The notes under the pieces were generated by a model that made no database searches, had not been told where the DNA came from, and saw only the letters and a program-made list of their open reading frames with translations. A stretch of DNA of 64,000 bases from Durusdinium trenchii (lineage: Eukaryota > Sar > Dinophyceae > Suessiales > Symbiodiniaceae): the NCBI GenBank assembly GCA_963970005.1, contig CAXAMN010022696.1, positions 304,507-368,506 on the forward strand, given 5' to 3'. Of this stretch, positions 37,690-49,000 are shown in pieces; position 1 is the stretch's first letter; every line of letters begins with the position of its first letter. Made by a program: the position numbers and the translations under genes.

Positions 37690-40600
37690 GTGGCATCGCG
37701 AATTCTAGGAAGGAGGCAAATGAATGTTCGATTGTACTGTGCATGTGATCAAAACAGACAATGTAGTTAAACAGTTGTTTGTTGATGCCATGTGGGCAAT
37801 TAGCAAGTAACCCATCCCAGGCTACATGGCCATGGGCATGGAGGGCGCGGGCAGAATCGAGGTCGGGTGTGTGTGGGCCTTGGAAAGGGGGGGTGGACAT
37901 GGAGATCAATTAGATCAGTGTTGGAGGCCATCGCTACTAGGTTGGAGGACATACATGTTGAGTGTGTAGTGGGGCTCCTTGGAGCGTATTTGTGCAATGC
38001 TTCACTCACGTAGAATCGGCTGAGCAGCTCCACTCCGCACCACTGCTCTCCCTGGTGTGGCACGTGGGCAGGGCGGGTTTTGTTTCTGTTTCAGCGTTTG
38101 GGTGAGCAATTCGATTTTGAGCAATTCGTTTGGGTGAGCATAGGAATGTTCAGTAAGAGAGTTTCCAATGTTTATCTAAAAGCAAGAAGCTACTAGTAGT
38201 AAGGTGCCTTGCTACTAGGAGCAAGAAGCTACTAGGGGCTCCTGGCCTTACTGCTACTAGTAGCGATGCACCTGTTAGTCCAGTGATGCTAAGGCTGCTG
38301 ATGTCACGCTCTGGGACCTCACAGCCATGTGCGCCTGTGCTTTGAAGCTCTGAAATCTCAATCTCAGTCGCAAAGGAATTGAATAGCTTCTTGTTACTAG
38401 TAGCGTTCTTGCTCCTAGTAGTAAGGTCAGGAGCTAGACGCGTCCTTGCTCCTAGTAGCGATGCCAGGAGCCCCTAGTAGCTTCTTGTTACTAGTAATAG
38501 CCCGAAGATGATCGAAGCAAAGTCAATAGATCAAAGCTGGTTCGCTGCTTGAAACGCAGGTCCATGCTGCCACGAGGGGATCCTGCCAGTTTGTTGGTGC
38601 TTGGTCGTCCACAGCAAGGGCCTTCACAGGTGTGGGAACTCAGTTTCGTCGAACAAGTTGAAGGGCGACAAGTCAACAAGTCCTTCAGCCGACAAGTCTA
38701 CGGTCTACATGATCCAGAGTCCACCATGTAGAGGGGCACCAAATGTTCGTTTTGCTGAGTGTTTGTGCTTGTTTGCTGAACATGGCCGTGGACGCTCATC
38801 CGAGTGCGGAACTCTCGCGACCTGCAACCCAAGGGCATGCGGGCGACACACTGTGTTGCCTTGACTTTTGATGGCACATTGGCACTCATTCTCCGTGCTT
38901 ATCCTTTTTGAGCCACGGTGAGCTGACACTGAGTCCAGTGCCACAAAAGCATACAGATCTAACATGGGTGGTAGTATATACAGCCTTCGAACTGGGACAT
39001 GTCTGGACTGAAATTCAAACGCGAGGGTGGGTTTGGGAATGAGCAGCATATTTGGAATTGAATCAATGGTCAGCGTTTGTACAGTCACTGGCTCCATGGC
39101 ACGGTTTGTATGAGGCGAGCGTTCTTTTATCGCTACCACCCGTGTTGTATCAAAACTAAAAGAGAGGGCCACAAACGGGGGACCAGAATCGCTCACAAGC
39201 TGGACCAAGAAACCAAGTGGGAACGGAATGAATGAAGGCCGGCAGTGCCTTGCACTCCACCTTCGTGCGCGGCCGTCGTGTGCTTTCATGTGGCTTGCCC
39301 CTGGGCTGCGATCTGCATCGCTTGCGCGAGGTGGGATTGGACGTGAGATGCACTTTGATGTCATTTATGTCAATTACACTCTGACTCCAAGGAGCAAAAA
39401 CGCTACTAGGGGCTCCGGCTCCGCTGCATGTTGGTGCTGAGTGCAGGTGCTTTGGAGCCGCACGACCTCACGCCTCACCGGCGCTGCTGCAGATGCACCA
39501 GAAACACGGCCCAGCGCTGGCATGCAGAGGGCCGCGGCCACTGAGTATCGCGGGGCATTGGGCACCTGGGCAGAGTACCAACCAATCATTCGATAGCTTC
39601 TTGTTCCTAGTAGTACGGCCAGGAGCCCCTAGTAGCGTCCTTGCTCCTAGTAGCGATGCCAGGAGCCTGTAGTGGCTTCTTGTTGCTAGAGTCAGTTTTG
39701 GGTTTCCCCATGGTGCATGAAAAGCGGACAGAACATGGTCCCAAAGAACTAGGACGCAGGCGGAGAGGCGGAGAGGCGAGGTGTTTGGGAGCTTTGAGGC
39801 TTGAACTCTGGTGTCGATTCGAGGCTTGGACGGGCAGAAGGACTTGATTGGTCAAGGGCTCTCCATGCGTGAGCTCGCGCTGAAAACAATCTGGGACTTC
39901 CCTGGAAGCTGCCGACCTCCTTCGGCCATTGCTTGAAGGACACGGACTGAGACGGTTTGAAACCTTCAAACCTTCTTCCCACATGCTATCAGGTTGGAGG
40001 CCAATCTCCGTGATTTGTATTTCGATCGAAGCAGCGGTGGCAGTGTGCTGGTTGGCCTAGTATACCCTCCGAGTTGTTCCTTAGATGTTCTGAGCACTCT
40101 GGGCCATGCAGGACCATTTTGACACCCAACGACACATTGTAGCCAAAGTGCTGCACCGATCCGGACCCCAAGTGCCTCAAGTGCCTGGAGTTCAGATGCA
40201 GTGACCCACTTGCGTTTGAGCCATTTGTGAGCTCAAAAAGCTTGCTGCTAAGAAAGCAGCATGCTGGCTGGACCATTCTCTGACTGCAGTGCTCATGGTT
40301 TCGCACTTCTACCAGTTGCCTCGGCAAAAAGTGCTTCGCCAGACGTTGGGCTTGCTTGTCACAGAACTCTGGGAATGACCAAACATGGTTGCTGTGTGTG
40401 GGATCCAACTTCACCTTCTTACACTCTTCATATAATTCCCAGTTTATTTACTTGTATCATATTGAATCTACTTCCTTGATTACTAGAGTTATCTAGAGTT
40501 TCTGGCTTGATACGCACCAGGTGTGGTTTACTCAGAGCCATATCCCGTGCGAGGGCCTCGGAGGGCCTTTCAAGCTTGGGCCAAATCGAGGGATCCAAGC

Positions 40601-42385
40601 GTCACAAAGCCAGTTCGATCGAAACCATGCAAGTTTTCCTAAAAACCTATAGGAACAAGAAGCTACTAGGAGCAAGGGCATCGCTACTAGGAGCAAGGAC
40701 GCTACTAGGGGCTCCTGGCCTTACTACTAGGAGCAAGGACGCTTCTAGTTAAGTTTTCCTAAAAACCTATAGGAACCAAATGAATAGTGTGAGCGCTTCT
40801 TCAAGGCCTTGAGAAAGCGTGAGCTTTAGCCAGCTTTAGCGGCTAGCCCTCAATCAAGTAAGGGTGAGGGCACGGCGGGCAAAACAGAAGAAACGAAACA
40901 ACACCAAAAGACATTGTCTTGGATTTAAAGATAAGACCATGTTGTTTCAGCAAGGTCTGTGGCACCTTTGTCCACCAGCCTTCGGGTGCTTTGGCGCTTG
41001 GTGACGCTTGGGCTTGGGAAGCCCAGGAAGGAAAGGCCAGAGAGTCCAAGGTTTGGAAAAACCAGAAAAAATGTATAGACATAAATGGATACTGTAACGA
41101 GAGACCACCAACAATGGTAAGTCTGGAAGTATGATGGAAGTTAAATCTCGATATGCTCAGTTTGTCTCCCATGTTTTTGATCTTCTCATAATCATAAGTT
41201 TTGCCTTGATCTGTGATCATTCAGTTTTGATGGGGGCATTCAAAGGACCTTTGAGGAAATACGACATTCAGAACTGCACATTTGACGTCATCAAGTCGTT
41301 TTTTTGACGTTGAATGTCATAGCTAAGGCCGAACCGACGAGGCTGGCGTGTTTGGAGCTTGGCCTTTGGCCTTCATAGCCCTTCAGCTTGGTAGGCTCCT
41401 TGAGGCCTTTGCCGGTACACAAAGTCGCAATTTTGTTCAGATCTTCGAGGCTTTTTGGATTTTGGCTTTGTGAACTGAGCTCTTCTCAGGTGAGCGGTCT
41501 TCGTTTCTTCTCAGACCTGAGCTGCTTGACCGAGGCAGCTGTTGAAGTTGTCTTTGAGAGTGGGAGTGGGTGCTGCATGTCCAAGTCCTGCTCTGGACTT
41601 GCAAAGGGGGCCCGACAAGTAACATGGCAGGGCAGAATGCCGCCGAGGAAAAGTTCAAACATATTCTTTCAATTGCAATGATATTGTGTGCGTGACGCGC
41701 CCGGTATAGCGACACCAATGTCTATCAATATGCATATTTTTTCGATTGATATCAGTTGTCCGTCAATACAATCAACGAGCATATGATTGCTCACATATGA
41801 TGCACATACACGGATGTATAGATGTAATCAGGTAACAATGTAAACTCAATTGCATGCCCGTTGTTATTAGGTTGGAGGCGATCGCTTTTAGGTTGGAAGA
41901 CATTCCAAGTAGGATATACTCGGAAAGATACTCATAGCAATGAGTCAACACTTGGGCCAGGTCTCTGGGCTGACAATCTCGTCGGGCTACGTTGAGCAAC
42001 ACGGTGCGGAGCTGGCGGTCGGCTCGCAGGTGGGGACTTCGACCTTGTGGTTTCCAAAGTTGTTGTAGGAGCAGTAACAAGTGCATCGCTAGTAGTAACA
42101 AGTGCCTTACTAGTAGTAACAAGAAGCCAGTAGAAACTATAAGCTAATAGCATCCGACCGCTCCTAATAGCGATGCCAGGAGCCTCTAGTGGCTTCTTGT
42201 TCCTAGTAGTAAGGCCAGGAGCCCCGTTCGTAGCGTCTTTTGTCCAATTTGCAGGTGGATACGCGGTAGGCCACTTACGACCATGAAAAAGCCTTCATAT
42301 AGCTACGCGATGGTACTTATTGCTCTACTTTAGCTACTTTGTGAATCCAGATGTGTTTGCGCTTGTAAATGCGAGGAGCCAACAG
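37690..42385. other. Repeat-rich region; possible amidohydrolase 3' exons
   Basis: Repeat arrays lie at about 37917-37960, 38185-38275, 38385-38505, 39390-39420, 39595-39690, 40657-40750 and 41860-42235. At 41515-41575, after CTTCTCAG, 'LSCLTEAAVEVVFESGSG' resembles the C-terminal 'DL..L.......V' segment of amidohydrolases and could be a late exon. At about 42015-42075 'GDFDLVVSKVVV' is another weak candidate. Neither can be joined by phase. Confidence 0.3.
40657..40750. repeat. CTAG-type array flanked by 26-bp direct repeats
   Basis: About five ~21-bp units lie exactly between two identical 26-bp sequences (40631-40656 and 40751-40776), both beginning AAGTTTTCCTAAAAACC. Position and perfect identity suggest the array entered and duplicated its target. 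Confidence 0.8.
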
Positions 42386-42651
42386 CCCCTGATTTACTGT
42401 ACATCAAACTCTTGCGGGCTTTGGGTGATCCAAATGCTGTTCGTATTCTTGGATCATTTTGGCAATCATTTGATACGTGCCGAAACATACTGCTTGTATG
42501 TGCTTCATCCCTTTGGCCAGAATGCATCGACCTTTTGGCAAGCAAGCTGTCTCGTTTGCTCGGAGCAGGCCGGGCCTATTCACACACCCGGGATAGGTCT
42601 CGAGAGATGATGTCAGTGGCATCAAAGGAGATTTTGAAGCAACAGTACTAG
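42386..42651 (+). CDS. Terminal exon of an unidentified protein
   Basis: After CCAACAG the frame reads 'PDLLYIKLLRALGDPNAVRI' and 'SFWQSFDTCRNILLVCASSL', continuing to TAG at 42649-42651. It is helical, with no gaps and a protein-like composition, unlike the surrounding repeats. I recognise no family. By position it could be the end of the amidohydrolase transcript or the only visible part of another + strand gene. Confidence 0.45.
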
Positions 42652-45600
42652 CAGTTTACTAACATTCTTTGGATTCAAAGCTGGCCACTGTAATTCAGGC
42701 AGCCCTTCGGGCTGTTTAGTGCACCTCAAGTGTGGTTTTTACAATATCAAATATATCAGCGTGTTGAGTTGCTTTCATGTTCGGTGCCCTCGTCCAGGCA
42801 TGGCTCGGAGTCAGTCTTGACAGGCAAACATCTGTGCCGAGATGCTGGAAGCTTGGAGGTATCGGTTTCGACGTCACACGCAACACCAACAAGCACGAGA
42901 ACAGGCGTTTGAAATTTGGGTATTCAATCTGCGGCCTGGGATGCAGATGCCACGTTTAGAAACATGTTTGTAGGGCCTCCAACAGCCTAGAAGCAATGGG
43001 CTCCAACCTACTAGCTTCTTGTTCCTAGGAGTAAAGCCAGGAGCCCCTAGTAGCGTCCTTGCTCCTAGTAGCGATACCCTTTGCTCCTAGTAGCTTCGTG
43101 TTACTAGTAGCAATGGCCTCCAACCTACTAGCTTCTTGTTACTAGTAGTAAGGCCAGGAGCTTCTAGTAGCATCCTTGCTCCTAGTAGCGATGCCCTTTG
43201 TTCCTAGTAGCTTCGTGGTACTAGTAGCAATGGCCTCCAACCTACTAGCGATGGTCAGGTCATTGTGAATAAGATTCTGTAGTTTTACCCGATTCACCGA
43301 TAAATGAGGGCCACGTCAAAGTGCTGTGCCAACTGGCCGGTTGGCACGGCCTGGCTGTGCCGCCCAAGATGGCTCCCAGACGAGGGGTTGAGGACGCTAC
43401 TAGGAGCAAAGGGCATCGCTACTAAGGGCTCCTGGCCTTACTATTAGGAGCAAGGACGCTACTAGGAGCTTTTTCGCGCGTGGTGGGGGGTTGAGGAAGT
43501 TGCCCAAAGAGGCAGGTGCAGCTGCTACTTCACTTGTCCACCTCACCCGAGGAGGTGGCCGCAAACACAAGCAGCGTGGTGCAGAAAGTACTTTAAGGCA
43601 ATTCTAATAGCTTTTTGTTTCTAGTAGCTTCTTGTTACTACTAGTAAGGCACTTGTTACTAGTAGCGTGGCACTTGTTTCTAGTAGCTTTTTGTTACTAC
43701 TAGCCAGGTCAAGGCACAGCACTGAGGCATACAGATTTGGCAGGGCGAAGATGCCTGGTCTGCGAGTGGCCTCTCACTTCAGGTGCGTGGCAGGCGTTTG
43801 TTTGTTTGACGTAGACTGTGCAGTGGGACTGTCCTTAAATGGAGTGGTACATTTAGCCTTGTAGCGCGATGTCTGCCCCAAATCAGTGGAGACCTCTTCT
43901 ACTGCCCCCCACTATCAGGGCTGCGCTCCGATCTTGGCAACGTGCTAGGTGCACCAAGACGCAGGTGCAGGCAGTTGGTTGGAGGCAGAATTGCTGGACG
44001 CTGTTGGGGCATGCGTGCGCATCAACAGTTGGCTGGGGCCGCCATGGCAGGGAATCTGAAGGACCCCCACCCAAAGTGAAACAACTGGATAGGAGATGGT
44101 CGAGAACCGTTGCTTCCTGAAGTTCTGAATGCCAAGCAGTCCCCGCAGCCACTCAAGCTCAAGTTGCTAATTGAAAAACAAATGTATAATACAAGTGCAG
44201 AGTAATCAGGGTCACGGTAAGCACAGTCCCTGTAGCCATTTGGATCCTGAGAGGTGGGAATACGCCGTATCGAGCCGGTATCTGAGAGTTGAGTATGTTG
44301 AGTTTCCGAAGCATGAACGGTAAGCCCGGTAAGCATGAATTCTGAGCCTCCAACCTAATAGCGATGGCCTCCTACCTATTACGTATGCATTGCAAATGCA
44401 AGTTATTGTTATGCCAAAACATGTTTGCAACAATACGTGAACACCACGCTAAAGGTCAGCATCGGTGCGTTTTTTCTTGGTTCATTAACTTCACTGTTGC
44501 GCCGGTGGAGATTCGAGTGGGACACCGGTGGAGGGGTGTCAATTGTCGTGTTCCGTTGTTCGGTCTCGGCACGAAGTTTCCAAGCACCACACTAGTAGGT
44601 TGGAGGCCATCGCTTTGTGCGTTCAACCATGTCACATGCCTTTTTTGGGACACCTTTTGTTGCCACAACTCAGGCCCGGTGGGCCAGCAGGCTGAGATGG
44701 AGGATAGTGTGGGACCATGGCCGGGATGAGCATCATGAGCAACACCTGACAAAGAGTTCCTGCCATTTGCCCACTCAAGTGCGAAATGGGATCTTGTGAG
44801 AAAGATCAATTGCAAAAGGTATGACGACTGAGACTTCTTCACTCTAAATTGCCCATGGGATAAACTGAAAGGCCACGTCATCACCCACAAATGAGCAAGG
44901 CCATGTGCATGACACTCATGTTGCAAAGTTCTACTGTAAATAAACACTCGAAGCTGTTTAAGCTTGAGAGTGGTTCGTTGTCAATTTGTTTCCCCCAAAT
45001 TTGTGCGCAAGCCAGGTGTTTTGTGATTCAATTCCTTTGAAAACTCCAACAGCTGTGAATGCTGTCGCAATGTTTTTCCTTCGCAGCTTTTTCGCAGCTC
45101 GACATGTTATATGTGCAGCTTATGTTGCTCAAGGAGATCCATCTCAGGACCTGAGAAGATCCTGCTCGTGAGAAACATGGAAAGCGCACGCGTGGAAAGC
45201 GAGCAGGCAGTGCCATCTGAGGAGACAGATGCAGACAGAACTGCTATTCATGGATAGAGGGTCCTGCTGGATGAGTCACTACCCCAACTAACACGTACAT
45301 GTCACTACCCCAAAGAGAATGTATAATAATGTATATATCTATAAGTTATACATAAATAGATATGTAATTATTGTAATATATTTGCAAGAGTGTGGGCCCT
45401 CAAAGCCATGAGAGAAGTTTCGAAGCGTTCTTGCTGGGAGTAATTCTCCGTTCTGTAGTAAATCAGTTCCAGGCATGCAGACACGTTGGACTTTGAAGAT
45501 GCTAATCCCAATTCTTTCTTCCCTTTCGAACAAACCGGCAGAGCAATCTCGTACAGACCCGCAAGGATGTGCTGCCAAGGCTACTTGGAAGGACTCAGGC

Positions 45601-46086
45601 GGGTCCAGGAGTTAGTGTTTTGAGGGACGTCCCTGGAAAGCATGCGGCAACGGTTGGTAATACTATACATTGAGGATGTGGCACAAGAATGATTGAATTG
45701 GTAGAGTCGGTAGAGCACACTGTGACTCCAGCCTTGGAGAGCGCCTCTAGAGTCTTCCATCAGAAAATCAAGCCTGCCTTCTCCGTGTTCTTTCTGTCAT
45801 TCAGACGCCTAGACCTTTCTATTATATATATAAAGGTTGGAGGCCATCGCTATGAGGTTGGAGGCCATGGCTATTTGGTTGGAGGCCATCGCCCTTAGGT
45901 TGGAAGCCATCGCTAGTAGGTTTCTTTGTTCTTCTTGTTTTTTTTTTTCCTGTCTGTCATTTTAAATGTTACTTGTTTTGGACCTTTATTTCTTCCTGGC
46001 TCTTTTTGCATATTTCCACGACATGATTTGAAGAGCCTTCCGGAGGGGTGGAGCCTTTCAAGTTAAGAGCACATCATCCTGTTCAG
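42652..46086. other. Intergenic repeat-rich region
   Basis: CTAG/GGAGGCC arrays occupy about 42965-43255, 43395-43470, 43600-43710, 44345-44385 and 45835-45925. An 83-codon frame at 43869-44120 is open but unrecognised. AT-rich stretches lie at about 45310-45385. No gene is supported. Confidence 0.4.
42965..43255. repeat. Large CTAG/GGCCTCCAACC repeat array
   Basis: About 14 units, mixing the CTCCTAGTAGC and GGCCTCCAACCTA forms. A ~100-bp higher-order block is repeated twice here (about 43010-43110 and 43125-43235). Confidence 0.8.
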
Positions 46087-49000
46087 GCTGAGCAAGACGA
46101 CCCAGAAGCGGCCGACAAGGAAGTTCAGCTTGATGAGGCTGGCGGCCATGCAGCCATGAGAAGAGAACTTTCCACCAATTCTTTAGCTATTTGGTTTGAA
46201 TGCTTTGTGGCCTGTGGCATTCAGTCATTGTAGGGATATTCAGGGTTCTTAGCCTTTTCCCCTCACACTCCACTGCCACAATCTCTTTTTCGTCGGAAGT
46301 CTTTTCATAGGAGCCTGGAAAGCAAAGAGAGGACTCGGAACTGTCGGCGTAGCTTTGGCCACAAGGGAAGATAACTTACTGCTGAGATTGTTAATGTAAG
46401 GCTGGGCGAGGGGACTTGTTTAGTGCTTAATACAGAGGCCAAAAAGTCTCCAAATGTATAGTTTCCCAAAAATCCAGGAACCAAACCTATGGAAATTTAA
46501 AAACTTGTTTCAAGCTTCTTCAAACAAGCTCAGCTCCCCCAACTCTTGGAGGGCGGGAGACACTTCCAAGCTTGAGCAGTCAGTGCGTCCCAGTAGCAAT
46601 GGTACGTGGCTAATAATACTAGTAAGCTACTAGTCTGCTACCTCAGTCTTACCTCGTACTAAGCTTAAGTACTAAGCTACTCCACTTACCGGTCTACCCT
46701 CTCAGTCCTGTCAAACTTACTTCGATGTCGCAATAATTACTCATTTTGAACGAATGTGTTGTTTGGAGTGAGAACTGTCGGCGCCTCGCAGTTGAATCGA
46801 TGAAACTCGAGAGACTCGTCTTCAGCACTGCTTCCGACTCAAAGAAGCTTACTATTTCTGACAGAGCATGCGCATACTGTACGGGCGCTACTAGGAACAA
46901 AGGGTATCGCTACTAGGAGCAAGAAGCTACTAGTAGCTCCTCGCATTACTACTAGGATCAACATTGAGACGAATGGATGAACTGGGATCAACTGGTAGTT
47001 ACTAGTAACTAGTAGCTTCTTGCTGCTAGTAGCGATGCCCGTGCTACTAGTAGCGATACTAGAGCATGCGCATTCTAGAACAATTGTGATTGAATTGTCT
47101 ATTCCATTTGCATACTCCACCCAAAGTCAGTGGGGGCTTACCAAGTGCCTTATAGGCAGGTGGAGAAAAAGAGTCATGACATTCGACAGTCCTAAGGACT
47201 CACAAGATCTCATCAGCTTGCTTTGCTGTTCTACTTATTGCTGCACATGCATGTGAACCAAAGGCTGAAGGAGCAAGGACGCTACTAGGGGCTCCTGGCC
47301 TTACTGCTCGGAGCAATGTTCGCCACTAGGGCTGGAGGGCGGATGGGCAGGGCATCCGAGGCCCAGCAACTTTGACGTCTTGTCCGAGACCACCTGGGCC
47401 GAGAAAATCAGTTTGTTCGGAGGAGGCGGGTTGAGAGCTGTGGTGTGGTTTTGTCCTTGGCCCTGGTTGAAGACACAAACACAGAATTCTGCAAATCACA
47501 AGTTTTCATGCATAGTTTCCCACCCTATTCCACATTGTTCTTGCAGATTCAATCGTGCACATTGGTTCCGCGGTTCCCCGAAACAGCTCAAGCCGGAGGC
47601 TTTTTGGCTTTGGCACAGGGTGTCACAGCACCCCTGGTTGCGGTCTTGACCGCTGTCCCTTGGATCCATTCGGGTGATATAGCCCTGGAGGGTCAAGGCC
47701 AATACAGGGAATTTAATGCAATGACTGCAATTAGCAGGCCAGGAGTCCGAGACCTTGGTAGCGTCCTTTGCTCCTACTAAATTGTATTGGAGTCACTTGA
47801 AAGATTTAGTAGGATGTGAGCTCAGACTGTCGCGTGAGACGAAGGCGGTATAGTCCAGAGTGAGTTTTCGAAGCAGCCAAGACTTGCCAAGGAAGCCATT
47901 GCCGTGCTGACAACGTCAGAGCCCTCCCGGTTGCTGGAAAACATGACGCCCGTGCTTGGCCGGATAGGCCCGGCTTCGTGAAAAACGACACCCTTCTAAT
48001 CCTCTGATGTGCTTCAACGAATATAAACTTGGGGACGTCCTGACTTCCTGAACTAGGAGCAAGGAAGCTACTAGTAACAAGGGCATCGCTACTAGTAACA
48101 AGTGCCTTACTAGTAGGAACAAGAAGCTATTAGTAACAAGGGCATCGCTACTAGGAGCAAGGAAGCTACTAGGGGCTCCTGGCCTTACTACTAGGAGCAA
48201 GGACGCTACTAGGAACAAAGGGCATCGCTACTAGGAGCAAAGGACGCTACTTGGGGACTTCCTGAACTAAACAAAGGAAGAACGTGATATGATATGCCTG
48301 TGGCGGTGTGCACTTTGGGCCTGCAACCAACTCAGAGCGCTATTTTTTCTCCGCAGTGACAGGTCCATTCTAGGCCCACTGTTTAGTTTCTACGACATTC
48401 TCTTTGGTTTTCCCGCTTTCTCGCTTTCTCACTTGGTGCGTGGTTGAGGTGGGCTGATCGAGGTGTGTTTAGGTATGTAGGTGACTCGGTGACTCCTCGC
48501 AGGAGCATTTGCGGGATCACAATTTCTCCTTGCCTGGTTTTGGTCCTGGTGCTTTGCATGGTCCGCAGCCAAACAGGCGCCGCGAGGGAGAGTCGAATGA
48601 CGTGGGATTTGCATAGCATTTCCTTTCATTTTTGTCCCTTTGTTCTTAGTAGCATTCTTGCAGTAGTGATGCCAGGAGCTACTAGTAACGTCCTTGCCGG
48701 ACGTAGCGTCCCAGTAGCATAGCGATTCCTCGGGCCGACTGGAAATGGGATTTGACATTCACACTTTAGGCCCAGGTGTTGCGGACAAGTGCCCCATGCT
48801 TGATTGCTGCATGCTGGCGTAACAGATCGTAACAGCAGCACTTAGTAAGAAGAAACCTGATGGAATGCGCTGAAAACTTCTTCAGCTGCAGCCTGCAGCC
48901 TTGTGAATCAGTTGTTATCTCCTTGCGTTTGTCTCATTTGATGTGCAGCACTTCGGACGTGACAGCTTCTCCGAGGCTTGCCGTTGGCAGATGAAGTTCA

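Noticed and set aside
47916-48218. Leu/Val-rich 'membrane protein' frames over CTAG arrays (also at 203-481, 41772-42122)
   Set aside because: These are translations of the ~21-bp repeat, whose period is a multiple of three; the hydrophobic pattern repeats with the DNA unit.
48000-48260. CRISPR-like array
   Set aside because: The units are contiguous degenerate 21-mers without unique spacers, in an intron of a eukaryotic gene.
48355-48410. Possible ABC exon 'SILGPLFSFYDILFG'
   Set aside because: It resembles the end of TM1, but no splice phase joins it to the exons at 47547 or 48503.
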